Source of the DNA: UBA3910 sp002391465
Lineage (GTDB): Bacteria > Bacillota > Limnochordia > Darwinibacteriales > Darwinibacteriaceae
DNA: 64,000 bases
NCBI GenBank assembly: GCA_030054835.1
Contig: JASGVS010000005.1
Coordinates: 51,168-115,167, forward strand
Direction: 5' to 3'
How positions within the stretch are numbered: position 1 is the first letter of the stretch; each line of letters begins with the position of its first letter. The translations under genes and the position numbers were made by a program. This document shows positions 1 to 7,511 of the stretch, one piece after another. The notes beneath the pieces were generated by a model, which was not told where the DNA came from, did no database searches, and saw only the letters and a list, made by a program, of their open reading frames with translations.

Positions 1-170
1 GCAAATATTGCAAACAAGTGCAGGATTATCAAAACCCACATGCCCACCAAGGCAAGCTTGTGTCTCCTCAGCTTACGCCAGGCCATTCTCCACGGAGATC
101 TAATGGCACCGCCGTCTTGGTATGTGACTTCGTTTTCGTTTTGAACTGTGTCTTTCCTCGTGTTAGCCAC
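1..170 (-). CDS. ABC transporter permease, DppC/OppC type (5' part only)
   Basis: Partial gene cut by the window edge; only the first 56 codons are present. A GTG start at 170 follows a GGGGGAG Shine-Dalgarno and lies 12 nt after the stop of the DppB-type permease gene. The translation has a polar N-terminus, then a SPWRMAWRKLRRHK segment running into a hydrophobic first membrane helix. This is the usual N-terminus of DppC/OppC permeases, which pair with DppB/OppB to form the membrane channel of peptide or nickel ABC importers. Family from N-terminal character and gene order; substrate unknown. Confidence 0.8.
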   Translation of the reverse strand, partial: MANTRKDTVQNENEVTYQDGGAIRSPWRMAWRKLRRHKLALVGMWVLIILHLFAIF

Positions 171-182
171 TGCCTTCTCCCC

Positions 183-1151
183 CTATTCGTACCTAATCCG
201 TGGATCACTTAACGCCAATAGGATATCAGCAGTCAAGTTGCCCAAGATGAGCATTACACCACCAATGATTAAGTTACCCATAACCAAGTAATAGTCTAGA
301 CCGCGAACTGCATTGAGCATGAGACTTCCGATACCGGGCCAGTTCAAAACGATCTCAGTCAATGCCGCTCCGCCCAAAATGCCGCCTAGCTGGAAACCAA
401 AAATCGTAATAAGCGGGTTGATTGCGTTACGTACAGCGTGTTTGTAAATGACTACCCGCTCGCTCAAGCCTTTTGCCCTAGCGGTGGTAACATAATCCTG
501 ACGCAGGACGTCCAAAAGGCTGGAACGCATATAACGTAGCAAGGAAGCGACCGTTCTAGTACTCAAGACGATTATAGGTATGAACATATGCCTCGACAAG
601 TCCACTACTTTTTCCCAGAAGGTGAAGTCGGCAAAGTCGATGCTGGTCATACCTCCCACTGGGAATCCCCATCCCCTGGTTACGTTAAAGTAAAGAAGCA
701 AAAGTCCAAAGAACCAACCAGGCAGGGATACACCCATAAAAGCGAAGAAAGTGAGCAGCTTGTCACTCCAGGAGTATTGGTTGACAGCAGAGTGAATCCC
801 GATAGGAACAGCGAGAAGCCATGCGATAGCCGTCGAGGTGACGGTCAGAATTAAGCTGTTGAATAGACGTTGCTTGATAACCCAGCTCACAGACGCGTGC
901 CATAGGAAGGAGTAGCCCAGGTCACCTCTGAACAGCTGTGTAATCCATTTAATGTATTGCATATGGGCTGGTCGATCAAGCCAGAACCGGGCACGGAGAG
1001 TTTCCATCAACTCAACCGAAACGTCCGGGCTTAACTGCATCGTTGTTAAGGCATCACCGGGTGCCAGCTGCATAATGAAAAAACTCAGTGATGAAATCCC
1101 TAACAGCATTGGAAAAATATAAAGAATTCTACGAACGATGTACCTAAACAT
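183..1151 (-). CDS. ABC transporter permease, DppB/OppB type
   Basis: 322 aa, full length for the family. The N-terminus (FRYIVRRILYIFPMLLGIS) is the first transmembrane helix typical of DppB/OppB, followed by the periplasmic loop with APGD, and the C-terminal half holds the BPD_transp_1 domain with the conserved YVTTARAKGLSE coupling (EAA) loop. It would form half of the membrane channel of a peptide-type importer, together with the DppC-type gene 12 nt downstream. Start ATG at 1151 is preceded by AGGAGG. A possible promoter (GCGCAA/ATCATA read in reverse, 18-nt spacing) lies near 1291-1320. Substrate cannot be told from the sequence. Confidence 0.9.
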   Translation of the reverse strand: MFRYIVRRILYIFPMLLGISSLSFFIMQLAPGDALTTMQLSPDVSVELMETLRARFWLDRPAHMQYIKWITQLFRGDLGYSFLWHASVSWVIKQRLFNSLILTVTSTAIAWLLAVPIGIHSAVNQYSWSDKLLTFFAFMGVSLPGWFFGLLLLYFNVTRGWGFPVGGMTSIDFADFTFWEKVVDLSRHMFIPIIVLSTRTVASLLRYMRSSLLDVLRQDYVTTARAKGLSERVVIYKHAVRNAINPLITIFGFQLGGILGGAALTEIVLNWPGIGSLMLNAVRGLDYYLVMGNLIIGGVMLILGNLTADILLALSDPRIRYE

Positions 1152-1281
1152 TCAACATCTACCTCCTAATTTGCGCAACGCGGTGACCATCCTGACCCAT
1201 GAAGGCACCGTAAAATCTTGGCAGCGCACGTCTCAGGTATTATTCGTTCCCCAGCGGAAAAATCCTGCTATCCTAGGAAAT

Positions 1282-1320
1282 TTGTCTACTATCATACCAC
1301 ACTTCATAGTAACAGCGCAA
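1282..1320. promoter_or_regulatory. possible divergent promoters for the peptide permease and the SNF2 helicase
   Basis: Minus strand: TTGCGC (1315-1320), 18 nt, TATGAT (1291-1296), pointing at the permease. Plus strand: TTGTCT (1282-1287), 17 nt, CATAGT (1305-1310), pointing at the helicase. Both only moderately match the sigma-A consensus. Confidence 0.35.
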
Positions 1321-1352
1321 ATGGGGAAGTCTTCTGAACAGGAGGCTTGATC

Positions 1353-3131
1353 ATGCACTCGCTCTTAATGCCTTTCACTACCATGAGCAAAAGTGGATCA
1401 GATACCAGACTTTTGCGCACAATAGACCTCCCCTATTACCGGGTGGAGGTTTTAGCCGATGGGTTGCAGAGCCTAATACGGGAACTACGGGCCAAACGCT
1501 TTGATACTTGGGCCTGGTACAGCCTGGCCGAAGCGGCAGACCAGTTAGCTGTTCAGCAGCAGGCACCCGAAGAGTTGGTGGCTGTGGGGCACCTCAAGGA
1601 GCGGTGGAACCAGGTTGGCGTCATTCCCTACCCTCACCAGTTGAGTACCGCAAAGCGGGTTATATTCGAAATGCAGGGACAGGCCATTCTAGCCGACGAA
1701 GTTGGCCTCGGCAAAACGATTGAAGCGGGGCTCGTGCTAAAAGAATACCTCCTTAGACGCCTTGTCAAAAAGGTCTTGATCCTAACGCCCCCTGGGCTTG
1801 TCTGGCAGTGGTACTACGAACTTATGGAAAAATTCGATATCACCGCGGGGATCCAGCGGACCCAATGGGACTGGGAGTATGCCGACATACTCATCGCCTC
1901 CCTGGATACGGCCAAGAGGGAGCCCCACGCTTCCATAATAACCTCCATCCCCTATGACATGATCATTATCGATGAAGCACACAAGTTGAAAAACAGCGCT
2001 ACCGCAGCGTATCGTTTTGTCAACAGCCTGCAGAAAAAATACTGTCTCATGCTTACCGCCACACCCGTCCAAAACGATTTGAAAGAACTCTACAACTTAA
2101 TCGGCCTGATTAAGCCGGGCCAATTGGGCAGCTACCGCTCCTTCAAAAGCAATTTCGTGAAAGACAAAAGAACTCCCAAAAACCCACAGCAGCTCAAGGA
2201 ACTGTTGGACCAGGTGATGATCCGCAATAAACGGAACGAAGGAACGGTGCAGTTCACCAAACGCATTGTCCACCCCATTATCGTCTCCCTGACGCCAAAG
2301 GAACGGGAAATCTATGAGCGGGTGACCGAATTCGTCAAAGAAAGCAGCCGCCACACTGGCCTGGCAAACATCCTACCCCTGATTACACTCCAGCGGGAAG
2401 TGTGCTCCAGTTTTTTGGCCACAGCTCTCACTTTGGAGAAGATGATGGCCAGTATGGAGCCGGATCAACTAGAAAAGCCTGCCTCCCTGCTGAGAGATCT
2501 GGCAGAAGTGAAGCAGAACAGTAAATGCGATGCCCTAGAGAGAACGATAGCCCAACTGGGCGGAAAAATCATAGTTTTCACCGAATACAAGGCATCCCAG
2601 CAGTATATCCGCTACCGGCTGGAACGGGCAGGTTACCACACCCTCGCCTTTGACGGTACCCTGTCCCGGGGTAAGAAACAGTGGATCCGGCACATGTTTC
2701 AGAAAGAGGGTCAGATTCTGGTAAGTACCGAATCGGGCGGTGAAGGCTTGAACTTCCAGTTCTGCAACCAAATAATCAACTTTGACCTACCCTGGAACCC
2801 GATGCGGCTAGAGCAGAGAATCGGCAGAGTGCACAGGCTTGGGCAGACCCGAGATGTCCATATCTTCAACTTAATCACCAAAGACACAATCGAAGAACAC
2901 ATCGTCTACCTGCTCCACGAGAAAATCAACATGTTTGAGTCGATCATTGGAGAACTGGACACAATACTACTCAACCTCAAACTGGGTAAGTCATTCGAAA
3001 GCACCATCATGGACATCTTCCTCGCCCATGAAGATGCTAAACAAATTAGGCAGGAGCTCGCCCGTTTCGGCGACCGCATTTTGGAAAGCCGGGCGGACAT
3101 CGATGCATCTTCGCTCTGGGAACTGCTCTAA
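1353..3131 (+). CDS. yqhH: SNF2-family ATP-dependent helicase (YqhH type)
   Basis: About 592 aa. A GGAGG at 1341-1345 sets the ATG at 1353. Two-lobed SNF2 helicase: Walker A in DEVGLGKT (about residues 116-122), DEAH Walker B (about 207-210), motif III TATP (about 235), then the second lobe with a TESGGEGLNF segment and a motif VI RIGRVHRLGQ near residue 490. SNF2 proteins use ATP hydrolysis to translocate on double-stranded DNA and remodel protein-DNA complexes. The next gene encodes a YqhG-like protein, and yqhH-yqhG is a known pair in Bacillus subtilis. The cellular role of YqhH is not established. Confidence 0.9.
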   Translation: MHSLLMPFTTMSKSGSDTRLLRTIDLPYYRVEVLADGLQSLIRELRAKRFDTWAWYSLAEAADQLAVQQQAPEELVAVGHLKERWNQVGVIPYPHQLSTAKRVIFEMQGQAILADEVGLGKTIEAGLVLKEYLLRRLVKKVLILTPPGLVWQWYYELMEKFDITAGIQRTQWDWEYADILIASLDTAKREPHASIITSIPYDMIIIDEAHKLKNSATAAYRFVNSLQKKYCLMLTATPVQNDLKELYNLIGLIKPGQLGSYRSFKSNFVKDKRTPKNPQQLKELLDQVMIRNKRNEGTVQFTKRIVHPIIVSLTPKEREIYERVTEFVKESSRHTGLANILPLITLQREVCSSFLATALTLEKMMASMEPDQLEKPASLLRDLAEVKQNSKCDALERTIAQLGGKIIVFTEYKASQQYIRYRLERAGYHTLAFDGTLSRGKKQWIRHMFQKEGQILVSTESGGEGLNFQFCNQIINFDLPWNPMRLEQRIGRVHRLGQTRDVHIFNLITKDTIEEHIVYLLHEKINMFESIIGELDTILLNLKLGKSFESTIMDIFLAHEDAKQIRQELARFGDRILESRADIDASSLWELL

Positions 3132-3134
3132 GCA

Positions 3135-4028
3135 GTGGAGGTGAACGCGACGTTCAAACAACTAATCTTTGATTTCTTTTCGCTGTGCGAATTGGAGCCA
3201 TTGGAGATCCGCAGGGGTATCTGGCAGGTGAATGCGGATGACGCGCTGATGAAGGAACTGGATGGCTGGCGGGCTCGGGGTCGACTGCTCCAATTTACCT
3301 TCGAGCCCGATTTGGCGGAAACTTTCGGTGCGGATCTTATTGTTCCCGGCAGCTACCGGCTGAACAGCATAGTGCAGCTGGTGCGCAGACAGGGTCTTTT
3401 AAGCCGTGCCCATATCCCCCACCACTTTTTCCACGAGCCCAGCATTAGACAAAAGGCGATGGCTGGTCTCAACCCCGGTGGCCGGACCTATGTGGTAAAC
3501 AGCTCCATAGCCTATGGCCAGTATATCATGCTCAAAATCTTTGTCAGATTGAAAGGTCTGAGCAGTCAAGACTCGATCCACACGCGCATCGTAGATCTTT
3601 CAGATGCCAGGGTTCTCAGGCTGAACCTCCCCACTCACCTGCTTCAGCCGGGAGGCGTGGACGAGACATTGCTTCGAAAAAGAAAATATGGCCTGAAAAA
3701 GGCGTACAACGCTGCGGTGGAGAACATCCTAGCTGATCTGGATGAACAGGGCCATGACTGGACCCTTGCTGCATGGGAAAGATTAGAAGAGGAAAAAGGA
3801 AGGCTGCGAGAGTACTTCGAAAACCAGTCTGATTCTCCCGCCTATGAGGCGAAACTGCAAGAAGTAAAAACGCGGCTTATGCCCACCATTCAGATGAACG
3901 CCATAAGAGCCGCGTTTATTTATGTTCCCTTGTTTCAATACCGCCTAATCCTGGTGCGGCCGGACAAAACGGAAACGAGCCAAAATCTGTCCTGCGATCC
4001 CATCAGTAGTTTATGCCTTTTCCACTAA
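3135..4028 (+). CDS. yqhG: YqhG-like protein of unknown function
   Basis: Up to 297 aa, directly downstream of the SNF2 helicase, as in Bacillus yqhH-yqhG. Sequence around FKQLIFDFFSLCELEPLEIRRGIWQV fits the N-terminus of the YqhG family, whose function is unknown. The start is unclear: in-frame GTG codons at 3135 and 3141 have no ribosome binding site, whereas a strong GGAGGTGA (3137-3144) sits 5 nt before an in-frame ACG at 3150, which would give MFKQLIFDFF. The 3' end overlaps the convergent murC gene by 18 nt. Family assignment is from context plus N-terminal resemblance. Confidence 0.8.
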   Translation: MEVNATFKQLIFDFFSLCELEPLEIRRGIWQVNADDALMKELDGWRARGRLLQFTFEPDLAETFGADLIVPGSYRLNSIVQLVRRQGLLSRAHIPHHFFHEPSIRQKAMAGLNPGGRTYVVNSSIAYGQYIMLKIFVRLKGLSSQDSIHTRIVDLSDARVLRLNLPTHLLQPGGVDETLLRKRKYGLKKAYNAAVENILADLDEQGHDWTLAAWERLEEEKGRLREYFENQSDSPAYEAKLQEVKTRLMPTIQMNAIRAAFIYVPLFQYRLILVRPDKTETSQNLSCDPISSLCLFH

Positions 4029-5369
4029 CTCCCGGGCTACCCGCCAGATTGGGCCTGCGCCCATCACAAGCACCAGATCATTGATGCTGAGCCACTGACG
4101 AAGAAACGGAGCCACTTCCCTCTGATCTGGGATATGGTATACCTTTTTCCCATTCTGATGGGCCCGAATCTGCTCCACCAACCTGGCCGAACTAATGCCT
4201 GGTACAGGTTCTTCAGGGGGCGGCGAATAGATGTCTGTCAGAATAACCACGTCCGCTTCCCTAAACGCCCGGGAAAACTCATCAAACAGGAGTTCAGTGC
4301 GGGAATAGCGATGGGGCTGGAAAACAGCAACCACTTGGCGACGCCACCCTTCCTTGGCAGCCCTAATTGTGGCCGCCACCTCCGTGGGATGGTGGGCGTA
4401 GTCATCAACAACCAGGGCCCCGTTCGTCCGGCCCACGATCTGAAACCTACGCTGCGCTCCGGAAAAGGCTGCCAGAGCCGGCCGGATCTGCTCAGCCGAC
4501 AAACCGACATAGTCGCAGACGGCAATGCAGGCTAGAGCATTGGCCACATTGTGCCTACCGGGTACGCTCAGCAGAAACTCCCCATAGTACAGACCGTGTT
4601 TGAACACTCTAAACCGCGATTGGACCTCCTTGAGTTCCACAACTTCCGCCTGCCAATGGGCAGCAGGCGTAAAACCGTACGTGACGCACTCATACTCCCG
4701 GCTCATCGCGGCTGCAATGGGGTCGTCGATCCCCAACAGACGCATACCGCCAGGCATGCAGTTCCCCAAAAAGCGACGATAACTGTCAATCAGAGCTTCA
4801 AAAGTACCATTATAGTTTTCTAGATGATCAGGTTCGATGCTGGTTACGATGGCTACCTCAGGCTTATATCTCAAAAAGCTTCCATCGCTCTCGTCAGCCT
4901 CAGCAACCACATACTTCCCCCGTCCATATTTGGCCCCTGGGCCAAAGGGAGCAAAATGGGCACCAATTAATACGGTAGGATCGAGACCAGCCGTTTCCAA
5001 ACAGAGGGCGAGCATGGAGGTAATGGTAGTCTTGCCGTGTGCACCGCCCACTGCAATTCCCCTACCGGCATTAAGCAGTTCAGCCAACACCTCAGAACGA
5101 TGTAAAATGGCGATCCCTTTACTGCGGGCCGCCACCATTTCAGGGTTTTGTCTGGGAATGGCGCTTGAATAGACCACACTGTGTGCCCCATTCACATTAG
5201 CAGCGTCGTGCCTGAAATAGATGGTGGCACCCAGCTTAGTCAAATAATCAGTTGTCTCGGACGATTGGAGATCGGAGCCCGTGACGGTATGTCCCATTTC
5301 CAAAAAGATCTTGGCCAAGGGTCCCATGCCCGTCCCACCGATTCCAATTAAATGGACATGCTGATTCAT
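4011..5369 (-). CDS. murC: UDP-N-acetylmuramate--L-alanine ligase
   Basis: 452 aa from the ATG at 5369 (GGGAGTGA ribosome site). Adds L-alanine to UDP-MurNAc, the first amino acid of the peptidoglycan stem peptide, in the cytoplasm. Features: N-terminal nucleotide fold with HLIGIGGTGMG (residues 6-16), the ATP-binding loop GGAHGKTT (108-115), EADESDGSF, and the C-terminal VVDDYAHHPTEV segment characteristic of MurC. It lies outside the dcw cluster of this window, next to spoIIP, about 20 kb from mraZ. Confidence 0.97.
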   Translation of the reverse strand: MNQHVHLIGIGGTGMGPLAKIFLEMGHTVTGSDLQSSETTDYLTKLGATIYFRHDAANVNGAHSVVYSSAIPRQNPEMVAARSKGIAILHRSEVLAELLNAGRGIAVGGAHGKTTITSMLALCLETAGLDPTVLIGAHFAPFGPGAKYGRGKYVVAEADESDGSFLRYKPEVAIVTSIEPDHLENYNGTFEALIDSYRRFLGNCMPGGMRLLGIDDPIAAAMSREYECVTYGFTPAAHWQAEVVELKEVQSRFRVFKHGLYYGEFLLSVPGRHNVANALACIAVCDYVGLSAEQIRPALAAFSGAQRRFQIVGRTNGALVVDDYAHHPTEVAATIRAAKEGWRRQVVAVFQPHRYSRTELLFDEFSRAFREADVVILTDIYSPPPEEPVPGISSARLVEQIRAHQNGKKVYHIPDQREVAPFLRQWLSINDLVLVMGAGPIWRVARELVEKA

Positions 5370-5390
5370 AAACGTCACTCCCACTGATTC

Positions 5391-6164
5391 CTAGTTCACC
5401 AACGGAGCCAACACCCTCGCCAGTAAACGGGCCGACGCGACTGCCTCGTCAATAGTATTGCCGCGCCAATCTCCTATTAATACCATGATGCTGTTGGGAT
5501 GCAGCTCACCGCTGTAATCGGACTTGAAGACCCGCACTCCCCTAGTCACCCCAGGGTACTCCCTTTCTAACGCATCGCTGATACGTTGGGCAAAGCGGAT
5601 GTTATCCTCCAAGCGCTCGTTATCCTTGTCCCCTACTACAAACAGAATCTTTGCCACATCCATACCATTCGCTTGTGCTTTGGTATAGTCGTCCGGTTTA
5701 TCCTGCAAACCATCGCGATGAATGTCTAGAACCATCTGAATTCCGCTATTTGCAGCCAGCAGTTCATTCACTTTCTTTTCCGAGTTGATAAATGCGTCAC
5801 TGTAACGCGGCTGATCGTGGATGGTCTTGTCGTGAATGGCCGTTATCCCAAGGCTAGCTAGTTCAGCCACCAATGCTTCCCCCACCCGTACAACGTCTCC
5901 CACAGTCCCCCTAGCATGGCTGTCCTGGGGTTTGTAATTCTCAGACGTATGACTGTGAAAAACTAGTACTTTAGGAGTCGGATCAACAGCAACACCCTGG
6001 GGTGGTTCCGGTTCGCCCGTTTCCACTATTGGTGGTTTAGGTGCCTCGTCACTTTCCGGCATGAAACCGAAGAACCTAGCTCCCACAACTGCTACCACAA
6101 TTAGGGTAATGACAATGAACAGCAAGCTCGGACCATTCCTTACATTTCTTCCCATTCTAGCCAA
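5391..6164 (-). CDS. spoIIP: stage II sporulation protein P (peptidoglycan hydrolase)
   Basis: About 257 aa from a TTG at 6164 placed 7 nt after GGAGG; the reading frame extends upstream to 6188 without a ribosome site. One N-terminal transmembrane segment (about residues 8-30), a proline-rich linker, then the SpoIIP catalytic domain with the VLVFHSHTSENY and VLDIHRDG histidine motifs. In the family SpoIIP is an amidase/endopeptidase acting with SpoIID and SpoIIM in septal wall thinning and engulfment. The length is shorter than B. subtilis SpoIIP. Neighbours murC and hslO are not sporulation genes. Confidence 0.93.
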   Translation of the reverse strand: MARMGRNVRNGPSLLFIVITLIVVAVVGARFFGFMPESDEAPKPPIVETGEPEPPQGVAVDPTPKVLVFHSHTSENYKPQDSHARGTVGDVVRVGEALVAELASLGITAIHDKTIHDQPRYSDAFINSEKKVNELLAANSGIQMVLDIHRDGLQDKPDDYTKAQANGMDVAKILFVVGDKDNERLEDNIRFAQRISDALEREYPGVTRGVRVFKSDYSGELHPNSIMVLIGDWRGNTIDEAVASARLLARVLAPLVN

Positions 6165-6210
6165 TGTAATTCCTCCCTCCACACACAATATATGCGGGAG
6201 GAATTACCAT

Positions 6211-7107
6211 TTATTCCGCTGCTTTTCCAAGCTCCCTCAGCAGTTTTTCCAAGTGCTCAACGGTGTAATAATACTTCTTACTGCAGAAACGGCAGACCGT
6301 TTCCAGAGTTTCGCCCTCTTGAACAAACTGCCGCAGTTCTTCTCTGCCCAAGGCAATCAGCCCACGCTCGAAGCGTTCTTGTGAACAGTCGCAGTGAAAT
6401 GCCACGGGTGCCCAATCAATCACATTTAGCTTAATCCCTGCAAACACCTCAGCCACAATCTCCTCGGGCGTCTTCCCGTCTGCAAAGAGAGAACTAACAG
6501 GGGGCATCGCAGTCAAACGCTCCTCGAGCAGAGTGATAAAGGCATCATCATGAACAGCATCGGGCAGAAGCTGTACAATTAATCCACCGCTCCCAAGCGG
6601 AGCCAAATCGGTATCGATCAATACGCCCAACACTACTGCTGAGGGTACCTGCTCCGAAGCGGTGAAATAGTAAGCAAAATCATCACCAATTTCTCCCGTC
6701 TGAAGCGGCACAGTTCCCTGGTAAGCCTCTTTCAAGCCTATATCCCGAATCACGTGCAGCGTTCCGCTTCCCACAGCCTTACCCACGGACAGCTTCCCAG
6801 CCTGGTTTAAAGGCAGGTCGACACGGGGATTGCCAACATAACCTTTCACCCTACCCTGGGAGTCCGCCGAAACGACTATACCCTCAAGCGGGCCATCGCC
6901 CTTAACCTGTACCGTGATTGTCTCCTCGCCCTTCAGCATGGCACCTAACACCAACCCCATTGTCAGTGTACGCCCAAGAGCGGCTGTGGCAACCGGCGCG
7001 GTGTTGTGGTTGACTTGCGCCTGCCGCACCGTGTCTGTTGTTCTTAATGCGAATACCCGAGCTTGGTTTTCACCCAGTATCGCTCGGATAAGATAATCTT
7101 TACCCAA
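6211..7107 (-). CDS. hslO: Hsp33 redox-regulated chaperone
   Basis: 298 aa from a TTG at 7107 behind AGGAGG. Hsp33 is a cytoplasmic holdase switched on when oxidation releases zinc from four cysteines. Those are present: CDC (Cys239, Cys241) and CRFC (Cys272, Cys275). The N-terminal domain holds the conserved RTTDTVRQAQ and LGRTLTMGLVLG segments. Length and domain order are normal for the family. Confidence 0.97.
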   Translation of the reverse strand: MGKDYLIRAILGENQARVFALRTTDTVRQAQVNHNTAPVATAALGRTLTMGLVLGAMLKGEETITVQVKGDGPLEGIVVSADSQGRVKGYVGNPRVDLPLNQAGKLSVGKAVGSGTLHVIRDIGLKEAYQGTVPLQTGEIGDDFAYYFTASEQVPSAVVLGVLIDTDLAPLGSGGLIVQLLPDAVHDDAFITLLEERLTAMPPVSSLFADGKTPEEIVAEVFAGIKLNVIDWAPVAFHCDCSQERFERGLIALGREELRQFVQEGETLETVCRFCSKKYYYTVEHLEKLLRELGKAAE

Positions 7108-7124
7108 ATACTGTTCCTCCTAGT

Positions 7125-7511
7125 TCAGATTAGATTGGATCTGTAGATAATATAACCTATCGCTGCAGCTGCGGCCACTACCAAGAGCAGCCTGATCACG
7201 CTGCGCACACGCTTTTTTCTCTGCAGACTCTGCCGCCGCTCTCGCAGACTGAGCAGTTCCTCTTGGGAAGGGGCAGAGAGGGCGTCGAACTCTAACGCCA
7301 CCTGTTCTTCATCCAAACCTAAAGCCTTGGCATACGTCCGCAAAAAGGGTTTAATGTAGGCGGGATCGGGCAGCCTGTCAAACTCGCCTGCCTCCATTGC
7401 CTCGAGAAAATCCCGTCTGATTCTGGTGCGTTCCACCATGTCGTTGATCGTCAACCCCTGCTCAGCACGGGCCTCCTGTAACAGTGTCCCCAGTCCCGTC
7501 ACGTTTTTCAC
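7125..7511 (-). CDS. RodZ-like helix-turn-helix membrane protein
   Basis: 128 aa. An N-terminal RodZ-type HTH domain (about residues 5-75: GLGTLLQEAR, GLTINDMVERTRI, LPDPAYIKPFLRTYAKALG) is followed by a basic linker and a single transmembrane helix near residues 106-123 with almost nothing beyond it. RodZ links MreB to the membrane for cell-shape control; this short version lacks the extracytoplasmic domain of E. coli RodZ. The start overlaps the stop of ftsK by 4 nt, so the two are probably co-transcribed. Confidence 0.85.
   Translation of the reverse strand: MKNVTGLGTLLQEARAEQGLTINDMVERTRIRRDFLEAMEAGEFDRLPDPAYIKPFLRTYAKALGLDEEQVALEFDALSAPSQEELLSLRERRQSLQRKKRVRSVIRLLLVVAAAAAIGYIIYRSNLI

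Noticed and set aside
1165..1215. T-box-like string (GGATGGTCACCGCG on the minus strand) in the leader of the peptide permease
   Set aside because: It has an extra base relative to TGGNACCGCG, no terminator follows and no stem I is evident.
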